From DASXMR01 sp036495525 (lineage in GTDB: Bacteria; Actinomycetota; Actinomycetes; Streptosporangiales; Streptosporangiaceae): a stretch of 62,281 nucleotides of DNA. The notes under the pieces were generated by a model. The model worked only from the letters and a program-made list of their open reading frames with translations. It was not told the origin of the DNA and did not search any database. Each line of letters opens with the position of its first letter. The stretch's first letter is position 1. Position numbers and translations under genes: made by a program. Location of the stretch: the NCBI GenBank assembly GCA_036495525.1, contig DASXMR010000099.1:1-62281 (forward strand), written 5' to 3'. Of this stretch, positions 8,176-17,797 are shown piece after piece.

Positions 8176-11100
8176 ATGAGCCTCTCTGGATTGCTCCAGG
8201 TCGTTTCCACCGATTCTCAGGTGCAGCGCGCGGTCGAGCTGGCCGGCCAGCCAGCGGCTGGCGGCGCTGACCTGATCGCGCCGGCCGCATTGCGACCGGT
8301 GTTCGCCGCGACGCTGTGCGGCGGCCGCTTCGTGCTGGCTGTTACCCCGACCGCGCGCGAGGCCGAAGAACTGACCGGCGCGCTGGGCTCGCTGCTCGGC
8401 GACGGCGCCGCCGGTTACTTCCCGGCCTGGGAGACGCTGCCGCACGAGCGGCTTTCACCACGCTCGGATACCTCGGGCCAGCGGCTCGCCGTGCTGCGGC
8501 GACTCGCCCACCCCGACCCGGCTGACCCGAGGTCCGGGCCGCTGCGGGTAGTCGCCACTCCCGTGCGCGGGCTGCTGCAGCCGATGCCCGGCGGCCTCGG
8601 CGAGCTGCGGCCGGTGCGGCTGGTGGCCGGTCAGCCGGCCGACCTCGAGGAGACGCTGACCGCGCTGGTCGAGATCGGCTACGCCAGGGTGGACCTGGTC
8701 GAGAAGCGCGGCGAGGTGGCCGTGCGCGGTGGCATTCTCGACGTCTTCGCGCCGACGGACGAGCACCCGGTGCGGATCGAGTTCTGGGGCGACACGATCG
8801 AGGAAGTCCGCACTTTCAAGGTCGCCGACCAGCGCAGCCTGGACATCGCGGCCAACGGGCTGTGGGCGCCGCCGTGCCGGGAGCTGCTGCTCACGCCGCA
8901 GGTGCGCGCCAGGGCCAAGGAGCTGGCCGACGAGTACCCGGGCCTATCCGACGTCCTCGGCCGGCTAGCCGAAGGCATCCCCGTCGAGGGCATGGAGGCG
9001 TTCGCGCCGGTGCTGGCCGACCGGATGGAGCTGCTGCTTGACTACCTGCCGGCCGGCTCGATCGTGCTGGCCTGCGATCCCGAGCGGGTCAGGTCCAGGG
9101 CTGCTGACCTGGTCGCCACCAGCCAGGAGTTCCTCGAGGCCTCCTGGGTGAACGCGGCGGCTGGCGGCCAGGTGCCGATCGACCTTGGCGCGGCGGCGTT
9201 CCGGCCAGTCGAGGAGGTCCGGGCGGCAGCGGCCGGCCTGGGCGTCAGCTGGTGGACGGTCAGCCCGTTCGCGACCGGGCAGGGCGCCGCCGAAGCCGGC
9301 CGCGGTCCTGGCGCGCAGGTCAGCGACAGACAGGAACGAGACCCGCTCGCACTGCAGGCCGGCCAGGCGGATGGAGGTGCCACCGGCGACGGGCGCTGGT
9401 CGCTGCCCATCGACGCCAGCGCGGCTGACTCCTATCGCGGCGACACCGCGCGCGTACTTGGCGACGTCGGCTCATGGCTGGCCAGGCAGTGGCGCGTCGT
9501 GCTGGTCACCGAAGGTCACGGCCCGGCGCAGCGGCTCGCTGAGCTGCTGCGCGGAGAAGGACTCGGCGCCAGGGCGGGGGACCTGGACGAGCCGCCCGAA
9601 CCGGGCATCGCGCACATCGCGACCGGCATGCTCGACGGCGGTTTCAGCTGGCCGTCGCTTGGCCTCGCCGTGCTGTCTGAGGCCGACCTGGCCGGGCACC
9701 GGCCTGGCGCCAGGCCGGTGCACCGGATGCCAAGCCGCCGCCGTGGCGGCATCGACCCGCTGCAGCTGACCGCCGGCGACTACGTCGTGCACGAGCAGCA
9801 CGGCGTCGGCCGGTACCTGGAAATGACCAGCCGCACCATCCAGGGCGCGACCAGGGAGTACCTGGTCATCGAGTACGCGCCGGGCAAGCGCGGGCAGCCG
9901 CCGGACCGGCTGTACCTGCCGACCGATCAGCTCGACGAGGTCACCAGGTACTCCGGCGGCGAGGCGCCCACGCTGCACCGGCTGGGCGGCGCCGACTGGG
10001 CCAAGACCAAGGGCCGGGCGCGCAAGGCGGTCAGGGCGATCGCCTCGGAGCTGATCAGGCTCTACTCTGCCCGGGTGGCTTCACCCGGCTATGCGTTCGG
10101 GCCGGACACGCCGTGGCAGCGCGAGCTGGAGGATGCCTTCCCCTACGCGGAGACGCCCGACCAGCTTGCCGCCATCGACGAGGTCAAGGCTGACATGCGC
10201 AAGCCGGTGCCGATGGACCGGCTGATCTGCGGTGACGTCGGCTACGGCAAGACCGAGATCGCCGTGCGGGCCGCGTTCAAGGCCGTGCAGGACGGCCGGC
10301 AGGTGGCCGTGCTCGTGCCGACCACGCTGCTGTCGGCGCAGCACTTCGCGACGTTCAGCGAGCGGTACGCGCCGTTCCCGGTTGCCGTCCGGCCGATGTC
10401 AAGGTTCCAGACCGACGGCGAGGTCAGCGCTACCCTGGCCGGCCTCGCCGACGGCACGGTGGACGTGGTGATCGGCACGCACCGGCTGCTGTCGGCAGAG
10501 ACCAGGTTCAAGGAACTGGGCCTGGTGATCATCGACGAGGAGCAGCGGTTCGGGGTCGAGCACAAGGAGTTCCTCAAGCGGCTGCGCACCGAGGTTGACG
10601 TGCTGTCCATGTCCGCCACCCCGATCCCGCGCACGCTGGAGATGGGCGTGGCCGGGATCCGGGAGATGTCGACCATCCTCACCCCGCCGGAGGAGCGCCA
10701 CCCGGTGCTGACCTTCGTCGGGCCGTACGACGAGAAGCAGGTGGCCGCCGCGATCCGGCGTGAGCTGCTGCGCGACGGCCAGACGTTCTTCGTGCACAAC
10801 AGGGTGTCGTCGATCAGCCGCGTCGCCGCCCGGCTCGGGCAGCTCGTGCCCGAGGCCAGGATCGCGGTGGCGCACGGCCAGATGAACGAGCACACCCTGG
10901 AGAAGATCATGACCAAGTTCGTCGAGCGCGAGTTCGACGTGCTGGTGTCGACCACCATCGTGGAATCCGGCCTGGACATCCACAACGCCAACACGCTGCT
11001 GGTGGACCGGGCCGATGCCTACGGCCTGCCGCAGCTGCACCAGCTGCGCGGCCGGGTCGGCCGGGCCAGGGAAAGGGGCTACGCCTATTTCCTCTACCCG

Positions 11101-11904
11101 CCGGAGAAGCCGCTGACCGAGACCGCGCACGAGCGGCTCGCGACCGTGTCGCAGCACACCGAGATGGGCGCCGGGATGCACATCGCGCTGAAGGACCTGG
11201 AGATCCGCGGTGCCGGGAACCTGCTCGGCGGCGAGCAGTCCGGGCACATCGCCGGCGTTGGCTTCGACCTGTACGTGCGGATGATCGGCGAGGCGGTCAG
11301 GGAGCTGAGCGGCACCGGGCCGGCCGAGCGGCCCGAGGTCCGGGTCGAGCTGCCGGTGGACGCGCACATCCCGCACGAGTACGTGAACGGGGAGAAGCTG
11401 CGGCTCGAGGCCTACACCAGGATCGCGGCGATCGACTCGGCCGCCGACATCACGGCGGTGCGCGAGGAGCTGGCCGACCGGTACGGCGCGCTGCCGCCGC
11501 CAGTGCAGAACCTGCTGGCCGTCGCGCGGCTGCGGGCCAGGGCCAGGCAGGCTGGCCTGACCGATATCACCCAGCAGGGCAATCACATCAGGTTCTCGCC
11601 AGCTGAGCTGCCCGAGTCGCGCCAGGTCCGCGCGCAGCGGCTGTACCCGAAGACGCTGCTCAAGCCGGCGGTGCGTACGATGCTCGTACCGGTGCCGAAG
11701 GCAGCAGGCGGCGCGCGCGCAGGGTCGGATGGCGCGCTGGCCGGTGTCGGCTCGCCGGTATCTTTCGGTGCCCCGCCGCTTCGTGACACCGAGCTGCTCG
11801 CGTGGTGCGAGGAGCTGATCGACGCGGTCTTCGGCGCGGAGCCGTCCGCCGCGCCGAGCGCGGCGGAACCGGGTACCGAAGGCACCGCAGGGCAGTCAGG
11901 ATGA
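8176..11904 (+). CDS. mfd: transcription-repair coupling factor Mfd
   Basis: A 1242-residue ATP-dependent translocase that removes RNA polymerase stalled at lesions and recruits UvrA. Domains in order: an N-terminal UvrB-like module (about 1-480) that binds UvrA, an RNA polymerase-interaction CarD-like domain (YVVHEQHGVGRYLEM, about 535-560), a superfamily 2 helicase with Walker A GDVGYGKTEIAVRAA and DEEQ box IIDEEQRFGVEHKE, and a C-terminal TRCF regulatory domain after NLLGGEQSGHIAGVG. Length is normal for the family. ATG at 8176 is preferred over one eight codons upstream because the GCAGGGA ribosome site precedes it. The stop overlaps the ATG of the next gene (11901-11904). Confidence 0.97.
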   Translation: MSLSGLLQVVSTDSQVQRAVELAGQPAAGGADLIAPAALRPVFAATLCGGRFVLAVTPTAREAEELTGALGSLLGDGAAGYFPAWETLPHERLSPRSDTSGQRLAVLRRLAHPDPADPRSGPLRVVATPVRGLLQPMPGGLGELRPVRLVAGQPADLEETLTALVEIGYARVDLVEKRGEVAVRGGILDVFAPTDEHPVRIEFWGDTIEEVRTFKVADQRSLDIAANGLWAPPCRELLLTPQVRARAKELADEYPGLSDVLGRLAEGIPVEGMEAFAPVLADRMELLLDYLPAGSIVLACDPERVRSRAADLVATSQEFLEASWVNAAAGGQVPIDLGAAAFRPVEEVRAAAAGLGVSWWTVSPFATGQGAAEAGRGPGAQVSDRQERDPLALQAGQADGGATGDGRWSLPIDASAADSYRGDTARVLGDVGSWLARQWRVVLVTEGHGPAQRLAELLRGEGLGARAGDLDEPPEPGIAHIATGMLDGGFSWPSLGLAVLSEADLAGHRPGARPVHRMPSRRRGGIDPLQLTAGDYVVHEQHGVGRYLEMTSRTIQGATREYLVIEYAPGKRGQPPDRLYLPTDQLDEVTRYSGGEAPTLHRLGGADWAKTKGRARKAVRAIASELIRLYSARVASPGYAFGPDTPWQRELEDAFPYAETPDQLAAIDEVKADMRKPVPMDRLICGDVGYGKTEIAVRAAFKAVQDGRQVAVLVPTTLLSAQHFATFSERYAPFPVAVRPMSRFQTDGEVSATLAGLADGTVDVVIGTHRLLSAETRFKELGLVIIDEEQRFGVEHKEFLKRLRTEVDVLSMSATPIPRTLEMGVAGIREMSTILTPPEERHPVLTFVGPYDEKQVAAAIRRELLRDGQTFFVHNRVSSISRVAARLGQLVPEARIAVAHGQMNEHTLEKIMTKFVEREFDVLVSTTIVESGLDIHNANTLLVDRADAYGLPQLHQLRGRVGRARERGYAYFLYPPEKPLTETAHERLATVSQHTEMGAGMHIALKDLEIRGAGNLLGGEQSGHIAGVGFDLYVRMIGEAVRELSGTGPAERPEVRVELPVDAHIPHEYVNGEKLRLEAYTRIAAIDSAADITAVREELADRYGALPPPVQNLLAVARLRARARQAGLTDITQQGNHIRFSPAELPESRQVRAQRLYPKTLLKPAVRTMLVPVPKAAGGARAGSDGALAGVGSPVSFGAPPLRDTELLAWCEELIDAVFGAEPSAAPSAAEPGTEGTAGQSG

Positions 11905-11918
11905 GGAGGAACATCGTC

Positions 11919-12617
11919 GTGCTTCGCACCGCGGTGAAGTTGGCGGCGACCGCGTCCGGTGTCGCCCTGGCCATCACGGCCTGCGCGCCGGTGCAGATGG
12001 GCGCAGCCGCGATTGTCGGCGGCGACCGGATTTCTTCCGCCACGCTGACCGCCCAGTCGGCCAGCCTCCGGAAGGCCATCCAGACTGACCCGGCGAAGTC
12101 GCAGGTCACCTACCCCCAGACGCAGGTACCGCAGCAGGTGCTCAGCTGGCTGCTGCGGTTCAGGGTGCGAGACGAGCTGGCCGCGCAGCAGCAGGTCACG
12201 GTGAGCCAGGCGCAGCAGCAGGCCGCGCTGGCGACGCTGGCGTCGCAGCTGAAGCAGAGCGGTAACGTCACCCTGCCGGAGGCAGCCATCGCCAACGGGC
12301 TGCCGCCCGACCTGCTGCCGGAGCTCGGCCGTTACCTGTCGATCGGCAACCAGCTGCTGGCCAGGCTCGACGGCGGCCAGACGCCCACCACGCAGGCCGC
12401 GCAGAACGCGCTGACCGCGCAGCTGAACAAGTCGCAGTGCCTGGCCTCCAAGCAGCTGAACATCAAGGTCAACCCGCAGTTCGGCGCGTTCGACTACAAC
12501 CAGCTTTCGGTCGTGCCCGCCAAGTCCACGCTTTCGGCGCCGCAGCCCGGCACTTCAGTGGCGCCATCGCCGGCCGCGAGCCCGTCGGCGTCGGCCCAGC
12601 TGACCCCGCCCTGCTAG
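11919..12617 (+). CDS. SurA-N-like secreted lipoprotein
   Basis: A predicted lipoprotein. The N-terminus has a hydrophobic signal segment ending in the lipobox LAITAC, so the mature protein would be anchored at that cysteine. The body (IVGGDRISSATLTAQSASLR and following) resembles the N-terminal domain of SurA/PrsA foldases, which has a conserved VGGDRIS-type strand and helices. No PpiC isomerase domain is visible. The C-terminus ends in a Pro/Ser/Ala-rich tail. An ATG at 11901 overlaps mfd, but AGGAGG at 11904-11909 lies 9 nt before the GTG at 11919, which favours the later start. The gene sits between mfd and mazG, a common actinobacterial arrangement. Confidence 0.8.
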   Translation: MLRTAVKLAATASGVALAITACAPVQMGAAAIVGGDRISSATLTAQSASLRKAIQTDPAKSQVTYPQTQVPQQVLSWLLRFRVRDELAAQQQVTVSQAQQQAALATLASQLKQSGNVTLPEAAIANGLPPDLLPELGRYLSIGNQLLARLDGGQTPTTQAAQNALTAQLNKSQCLASKQLNIKVNPQFGAFDYNQLSVVPAKSTLSAPQPGTSVAPSPAASPSASAQLTPPC

Positions 12618-12624
12618 GCCGGCG

Positions 12625-13368
12625 ATGACTGGTAGCGAGTCCGGCCAGCTGACCGGGCAGCATCTGCTGCGGCTGGTCGAGGTGATGGACCGGCTGCGAG
12701 TCGAGTGCCCGTGGGATGCCAGGCAGACCCATGCGTCACTAGCGCCGTACCTGCTCGAAGAGACCTACGAGGCGCTTGAGGCGCTGGAGGCCGAGGACCT
12801 GGCAGCGCTGCGCGAGGAACTCGGCGACGTGCTGCTGCAGGTGATCTTCCACGCCAGGGTGGCCGCCGAGCGCACCGACGGCACCGGCTTCACCATCGAC
12901 GACGTGGCCGACGGCATCGCCGACAAGCTGGTCCGCCGCCACCCGCACGTGTTCAGCGACGTCAAGGTCTCCGGTGCCGACGAGGTCAAGCAGAACTGGG
13001 ACAGCATCAAGGCAGCCGAGCGTGCCGCGGCCGGGGCGCCAGGGTCTGCCCTGGACGGCGTGCCGTTCGGCCAGCCGGCCCTGTCGCTGGCGGCGCAGCT
13101 GACCCGCCGCGCCGGGCGAGCCGGGGTCCCCGCCGAGCTAGCCGACCTGGCCGGCCCGGCTGACTCAGCGGCCAGCCAGCCGGCTGCCAGTCAGGACGGG
13201 CCGGGCAGCGGGCAGGTCAGCCCGCTCGGCGCCGAGCTGTTCGCGCTCGCGGTCCGGGCGGCCAGTGCCGGGCTCGACCCGGAACTCGAGCTGCGCGCCG
13301 CGGCGCGTGCCTACCGCGACCGGGTGCACGCCTGGGAGAGCGCGGCCAGCATGTCCGGGGACGGCTGA
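12625..13368 (+). CDS. mazG: nucleoside triphosphate pyrophosphohydrolase MazG
   Basis: A 247-residue all-alpha NTP pyrophosphatase that hydrolyses (d)NTPs to monophosphates and PPi and clears damaged nucleotides. The metal-binding EExxE and ExxD motifs are clear in EETYEALEALEAEDLAALREELGDVLLQVIFHARVA (about residues 46-85). CPWDARQTHASLAPYLLEE is the usual N-terminal segment. The C-terminal third has an Ala/Gly/Pro-rich insertion before the last helices, as in many actinobacterial MazG. It follows the lipoprotein gene by 7 bp. Confidence 0.94.
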   Translation: MTGSESGQLTGQHLLRLVEVMDRLRVECPWDARQTHASLAPYLLEETYEALEALEAEDLAALREELGDVLLQVIFHARVAAERTDGTGFTIDDVADGIADKLVRRHPHVFSDVKVSGADEVKQNWDSIKAAERAAAGAPGSALDGVPFGQPALSLAAQLTRRAGRAGVPAELADLAGPADSAASQPAASQDGPGSGQVSPLGAELFALAVRAASAGLDPELELRAAARAYRDRVHAWESAASMSGDG

Positions 13369-13500
13369 GCGGCCTGACCGGCCGGTGAGGTCGTGACCAG
13401 CCAGGCAGCGTGACCAGCCTGGCGGCGTGGCCGCTGCGCCGGGCCGACCGCGTTCTACTAGTCTGCGACTATTCAGCACTTTCATCGTCGGGAGCGCTCT

Positions 13501-14787
13501 GTGGCCGCCATCGAAGCCGTGTTCGCCAGGCAGATCCTGGACTCGCGCGGAAACCCCACGCTGGAAGTCGAGGTCGTGCTCGACGACGGCAGCCTCGGCC
13601 GGGCTGCGGTGCCGAGCGGCGCGTCGACAGGTGCCTTCGAGGCCGTCGAGCTGCGTGACGGCGGGTCTGAGTACGGCGGCAAGAGCGTCGAGCGGGCGGT
13701 GGCGGGGGTCAGCGACGAGATCCAGCCCGAGCTGCTCGGCTTCGACGCCGATGACCAGCGGCTGGTCGACCAGGCGATGATCGACCTGGACGGCACTCCG
13801 GACAAGTCACGGCTCGGCGCCAACGCGATCGTCGGCACGAGCATCGCGGTGGCCAGGGCCGCGGCGCAGGCGGCACAGCTGCCGCTGTTCCGCTACCTCG
13901 GCGGGCCGGCGGCGCGGCTGCTGCCGGTGCCGCTGATGAACATCCTGAACGGCGGCGCGCACGCCGACAACAACGTCGACGTGCAGGAGTTCATGATCGC
14001 GCCGGTCGGCGCCGGCACCTTCACCGAGGCGCTGCGCTGGGGCGCTGAGACCTACCACGCGCTCAAGGCGGTGCTCAGGCAGCAGGGGCTGAGCACCGGC
14101 GTCGGGGACGAGGGCGGCTTTGCCCCCGACCTCGAGCACAACAGGGCGGCGCTGGACTTCATCGTCGAGGCGATCGGCAAGGCGGGCTTCACGCCTGGTC
14201 GTGACATCGCGCTGGCGATCGACGCAGCGGCGTCGGAGTTCTACTCGGGCGGCGAGTACCGCTTCGAGGGCGCCGGCCGCAGCGCCGCCGAGATGACGGC
14301 CATCTACGCGCAGTGGCTCGACGGCTATCCGGTCGTCTCGCTTGAGGACCCGCTGGCCGAGGATGACTGGCCGGGCTGGCAGCAGCTGACCGCCGAGCTC
14401 GGCGGCCGGGTCCAGGTGGTCGGGGACGACCTGTTCGTCACCAATCCTGGGCGGCTGCGCCGCGGCATCTCCGAGCGCAGCGCCAACTCGCTGCTGGTCA
14501 AGCTGAATCAGATCGGCACCATCACCGAGACGATGGACGCGGTGGAGATGGCGCACCGCAGCGGCTACAGCTGCGTGATCAGCCACCGCTCCGGCGAGAC
14601 CGACGACACCACGATCAGCGAGCTCGCGGTCGCGGTCAACAGCGGCCAGATCAAGACCGGCGCGCCGGCCAGGTTCGAGCGGGTGGCCAAGTACAACCAG
14701 CTGCTGCGGATCGAGGAACTGCTCGGCGACGCCGCCGCGTACGCGGGCCGGGCCGCCTTCCCGCGCTCGGCGGATCCCGGCACATGA
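13501..14787 (+). CDS. eno: enolase
   Basis: A 428-residue glycolytic enolase that interconverts 2-phosphoglycerate and phosphoenolpyruvate with Mg2+. The conserved N-terminus IEAVFARQILDSRGNPTLEVEV, the loop GASTGAFEAVELRDG, metal ligands in LAIDAAASEF, LEDPLAEDDW and VGDDLFVTN, the catalytic lysine in LLVKLNQIGT and the SHRSGETDDTTI loop are all present. The GTG start at 13501 is preceded by a GGGAG. The 130-bp upstream region is the only sizeable gap in the mfd-ppx run, so eno probably has its own promoter. It overlaps the next gene by 4 bp. Confidence 0.98.
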   Translation: MAAIEAVFARQILDSRGNPTLEVEVVLDDGSLGRAAVPSGASTGAFEAVELRDGGSEYGGKSVERAVAGVSDEIQPELLGFDADDQRLVDQAMIDLDGTPDKSRLGANAIVGTSIAVARAAAQAAQLPLFRYLGGPAARLLPVPLMNILNGGAHADNNVDVQEFMIAPVGAGTFTEALRWGAETYHALKAVLRQQGLSTGVGDEGGFAPDLEHNRAALDFIVEAIGKAGFTPGRDIALAIDAAASEFYSGGEYRFEGAGRSAAEMTAIYAQWLDGYPVVSLEDPLAEDDWPGWQQLTAELGGRVQVVGDDLFVTNPGRLRRGISERSANSLLVKLNQIGTITETMDAVEMAHRSGYSCVISHRSGETDDTTISELAVAVNSGQIKTGAPARFERVAKYNQLLRIEELLGDAAAYAGRAAFPRSADPGT

Positions 14788-15272
14788 CCCGGCAGGCCGG
14801 GGCCGGGCCGCGCGGCCAGGGCGAGCCCGGGCAGCCGCAGCCGGAACGCAGCCAGCCAGGACAGCCGGGGAACGGCCGGGCCGTCGGGCCGGCCGGCGAG
14901 CGGCCTCGTTTTACCAGCCGGGCCGCCCTGCTCGCGGTCGTGGTCTGCGCGGTCGCGCTCAGCCTGGCCTACCCAGTGCGCGAGTACATCGCGCAGCGCC
15001 GCCAGATCGATCAGCTGACCGAGCAGCACCAGCAAGCCCAGGCGCAGCTCAGGGCGCTGCAGGCCGAGCAGGGCAAGCTGAGCAGCAACCGGTACGTCGA
15101 GCAGCAGGCAAGGGACAAGCTGCATATGTGCCTGCCCAGCCAGACCTGCTATGTGGTGATCACGCCCGGCCACCGGGCTGGCCCGGCTCCGGCCGCGCCG
15201 GCCCGCTCAGCCGCCTGGTACCAGCTGCTCTGGTCGTCGGTGCAGCAGGCGGACCGGAGCGCGGGGAAGTGA
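14784..15272 (+). CDS. septum formation initiator (DivIC/FtsB-like)
   Basis: A 162-residue bitopic membrane protein. A disordered, Gln/Gly/Pro-rich cytoplasmic head of about 50 residues is followed by one membrane helix (AALLAVVVCAVALSLAYPV) and a periplasmic-side coiled coil (IDQLTEQHQQAQAQLRALQAEQGKLS), ending in the DivIC-type ARDKLHMCLPSQTCYVV segment. The family belongs to the divisome FtsQBL-type complex. It corresponds in position to Rv1024 of M. tuberculosis. Two cysteines in the LHMCLPSQTCYVV segment are unusual. Start overlaps the eno stop (ATGA). Confidence 0.85.
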   Translation: MTRQAGAGPRGQGEPGQPQPERSQPGQPGNGRAVGPAGERPRFTSRAALLAVVVCAVALSLAYPVREYIAQRRQIDQLTEQHQQAQAQLRALQAEQGKLSSNRYVEQQARDKLHMCLPSQTCYVVITPGHRAGPAPAAPARSAAWYQLLWSSVQQADRSAGK

Positions 15273-15844
15273 CCGGGCACGGCACCAGGGGCGGCTTGAG
15301 TAACGAGGTCGCTGCCCGCCAGTCAGCAGCCGATCTGGCCGCGGTGACGGCGCAGCTCGGCCGGCCTCCGCGCGGGCTGCGCCGGGTCGCGCACCGCTGC
15401 CCTTGCGGCCTGCCGGACGTCGTGGAGACGGCACCGCGGCTGCCGGATGGCACCCCGTTCCCCACGCTCTACTACCTGACCTGTCCGCGGGCCAGCGCCG
15501 CAGTGAGCCGGCTGGAGGCAGCCGGGCTGATGCGGCAGATGACGGCGCGGCTGGCCGCCGAGCCGCGGCTGCGCGAGGCCTATCACGCCGCGCACCTGGA
15601 CTACCTGGCCAGGCGGGAGGCAGCCGGCCAGGCGGCCGGGGTGGCGCCGCTGCCCGCTGGTGCGCCAAGCGCTGGCGGCATGCCGGGCCGGGTGAAGTGC
15701 CTGCACGCGCTCGTCGCGCATGAGCTGGCGGCGCCCGGAAGCAACCCGCTTGGACGCGAGGCCGTGGCGGCCGCCGGTGCCTGGTGGGCGCGCGGCCGCT
15801 GCACCGGGGCCGGTCCGGTCGACGATCACGGGGGCCAGCCGTGA
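15269..15844 (+). CDS. DUF501 protein
   Basis: A 191-residue protein of the actinobacterial DUF501 family, often next to eno and ppx (Rv1025 in M. tuberculosis). Family features visible are LGRPPRGLRRVAHRCPCGLPDVVETAPRLPDGTPFPTLYYLTCP, then VSRLEAAGLM and GMPGRVKCLHALVAHELA. The conserved cysteines (CPCG, YLTCP, KCLH) and histidines suggest a metal or iron-sulfur site, but this is inference. GTG at 15269 overlaps the preceding stop by 4 bp, which strongly supports that start. Function unknown. Confidence 0.92.
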   Translation: MTGHGTRGGLSNEVAARQSAADLAAVTAQLGRPPRGLRRVAHRCPCGLPDVVETAPRLPDGTPFPTLYYLTCPRASAAVSRLEAAGLMRQMTARLAAEPRLREAYHAAHLDYLARREAAGQAAGVAPLPAGAPSAGGMPGRVKCLHALVAHELAAPGSNPLGREAVAAAGAWWARGRCTGAGPVDDHGGQP

Positions 15845-16905
15845 CGGCGCAGCCGGGGACCGCCGGACCAGCGGAGGGCGCCAGGGCGGCGGCCGGCGCG
15901 GCGGGCAGCGCTCCCGCTGACCACCGGCCGCGGCGGGTCGCCGCCGTCGACTGCGGTACCAACTCGCTGCGGCTGCTGATCGCGGACGCCGATCCCGCCA
16001 GCGGCCAGCTGACCGACCTCGACCGCCGGATGGAGATCGTCCGGCTTGGCCAGGGTGTCGATGCCACCGGCCGGCTCGCGCCGGAGGCACTGCAGCGGAC
16101 GTTTCGCGTCCTGTCCGGGTATGCCACGGCGATCTCGGGCTCCGGCGCCGAGGTGCGGATGGTCGCGACGAGCGCGACCAGGGATGCCGCGAACGCCGCC
16201 GAGTTCGTCAGCGGCGTCACCGGGATCCTCGGCGTGCCGCCTGAGGTCGTCACCGGCGCGGAGGAAGCCGCCCTTTCCTTCACCGGCGCCACCGCCGAGC
16301 TTGGCCGTGCCAGCGGTGGCGACCTTTTCGCGCCGCCGTACCTGATAGTCGACATCGGCGGCGGGTCCACCGAGTTCGTGCTCGGCAACCGGGCCGAGCC
16401 GGGCCGGGCTGGGCAGCTGGCTGCGATCTCGATGGACATCGGCTGTGTCCGTCTGACCGAGCGGCACCTGCACGGCGACCCGCCTGATCAGGCGCAGGTC
16501 GCCGCTGCCGCCGCGGACATCGACGCGGCACTGACGCAGGTGGCGGCCAGCGTGCCGGCCAGCACCGCCAGGACGCTGGTGGGCCTGGCCGGGTCCGTCA
16601 CGACAGTGGCCGGCATCGCGCTGCGGCTGCCCGGCTACGACCCTGGCGTGATCCACCACGCCAGGATCGGCGCCGGCCAGGTGCACGAGGTCACGGCCGG
16701 CTTGCTAGGGCAGGCCAGGCGGCAGCGGGCGGAAATTCCGGTGATGCATCCTGGCCGGATCGATGTCATCGGCGCTGGCGCGCTCATCCTGGACCGGGTG
16801 CTTGACCGATTCGGCTTCGCCGAGGTGGTCGCCAGCGAGCACGACATACTTGACGGCATCGCCTGGTCCATCGCGTGCCGTGACCGCGCGCCCGGCCCGC
16901 GATGA
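15841..16905 (+). CDS. ppx: exopolyphosphatase / pppGpp phosphohydrolase (Ppx/GppA)
   Basis: A 354-residue member of the ASKHA ATPase superfamily that removes terminal phosphates from polyphosphate or converts pppGpp. The two phosphate-binding loops are clear: AAVDCGTNSLRLLIAD near residue 37 and IVDIGGGSTEFVLG near 170. The length equals the short, two-domain actinobacterial Ppx1/Ppx2 type, which lacks the HD-like C-terminal domain of the E. coli enzyme. GTG at 15841 overlaps the DUF501 stop by 4 bp. The gene closes the eno operon together with the glycosylase that follows. Confidence 0.93.
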   Translation: MTAQPGTAGPAEGARAAAGAAGSAPADHRPRRVAAVDCGTNSLRLLIADADPASGQLTDLDRRMEIVRLGQGVDATGRLAPEALQRTFRVLSGYATAISGSGAEVRMVATSATRDAANAAEFVSGVTGILGVPPEVVTGAEEAALSFTGATAELGRASGGDLFAPPYLIVDIGGGSTEFVLGNRAEPGRAGQLAAISMDIGCVRLTERHLHGDPPDQAQVAAAAADIDAALTQVAASVPASTARTLVGLAGSVTTVAGIALRLPGYDPGVIHHARIGAGQVHEVTAGLLGQARRQRAEIPVMHPGRIDVIGAGALILDRVLDRFGFAEVVASEHDILDGIAWSIACRDRAPGPR

Positions 16906-16918
16906 GCGCCGGACCGTC

Positions 16919-17797
16919 ATGAGTACCGTGCCCTCCGCCGCCGGTCAGGCGGGGGACGCGGCAGCGGGCGGCGAAGCCGCGGCCGGCTGCGGGCCGGTGC
17001 CGCCCGGTTCCGGCTGGCCGGAGGACCCCGCCACCGCAGCCACGCCAGTCGCTGGCAGCCCGGACGCGGTACGTGAGCTGGCCGCCAGCGCAGGCAGCCT
17101 GACCGAGCTGGCCGCGCGCCAGTCGGTGTGCCGGGCCTGCCAGCGGCTGGTGCAGTGGCGCGAGCAGGTCGCCGCCACCCGGCGCCGCTCCTTCTCCGCT
17201 GAGCGCTACTGGGGCCGCCCGGTGCCGGGCTGGGGTGACGAGAACGCGGCGGTGCTCATCCTGGGGCTGGCCCCGGCCGCCCACGGCGGCAACCGCACCG
17301 GCCGGATTTTCACCGGGGACCGCAGCGGAGACGTGCTGTTCGCCTCGCTGTGGCGATGCGGCCTTGCGGCCAGGCCGGATAGCGTCCGGGCTGGCGACGG
17401 CCAGCGGCTGACCAGGGTGCGGATGGCGGCCGCTGTCCGGTGTGCTCCGCCGCTCAACAAGCCGGCTGTCACTGAGCGCGATGCCTGCGCGCCCTGGCTC
17501 AGCGCCGAGCTCGCGCTGCTGCTGCCTGGCCTGCGGGTGGTGGTCTGCCTGGGCCACTTTGCCTGGCAGGTGCTCTGGCCGCAGCTCGCGGCCGCCGGCG
17601 CTGGCGTGCCCAGGCCACGGCCCGCCTTCGGGCACGGCACCGAGGTGACGGTGCGCTGGCCGGCCGCGACCGGCCGGGCACCGCTGGAGGTCATCGGCTG
17701 CTACCACCCGAGCCAGCAGAACACCTTCACCGGCCGGGTCACCGGCCAGATGCTGGACGAGGTGTTCCGCCGCGCTGCGCAGCTTGCCAACAGGTGA
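16919..17797 (+). CDS. family 5 uracil-DNA glycosylase (UDGb)
   Basis: A 292-residue DNA repair enzyme that excises uracil and other deaminated bases. Motif A reads GLAPAAHGGNRTGRIFTGD, the family 5 (UDGb) form that lacks the usual catalytic Asp/Asn. Motif B is HPSQQNTFTGRVT. CRACQRLVQWRE and MAAAVRCAPPLNKP supply cysteines that match the family's 4Fe-4S site (first CxxC, later VRCAPP). The first 55 residues are disordered and Ala/Gly-rich. ATG at 16919 lies 13 bp after the ppx stop, so it is likely in the same transcript. Confidence 0.92.
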   Translation: MSTVPSAAGQAGDAAAGGEAAAGCGPVPPGSGWPEDPATAATPVAGSPDAVRELAASAGSLTELAARQSVCRACQRLVQWREQVAATRRRSFSAERYWGRPVPGWGDENAAVLILGLAPAAHGGNRTGRIFTGDRSGDVLFASLWRCGLAARPDSVRAGDGQRLTRVRMAAAVRCAPPLNKPAVTERDACAPWLSAELALLLPGLRVVVCLGHFAWQVLWPQLAAAGAGVPRPRPAFGHGTEVTVRWPAATGRAPLEVIGCYHPSQQNTFTGRVTGQMLDEVFRRAAQLANR

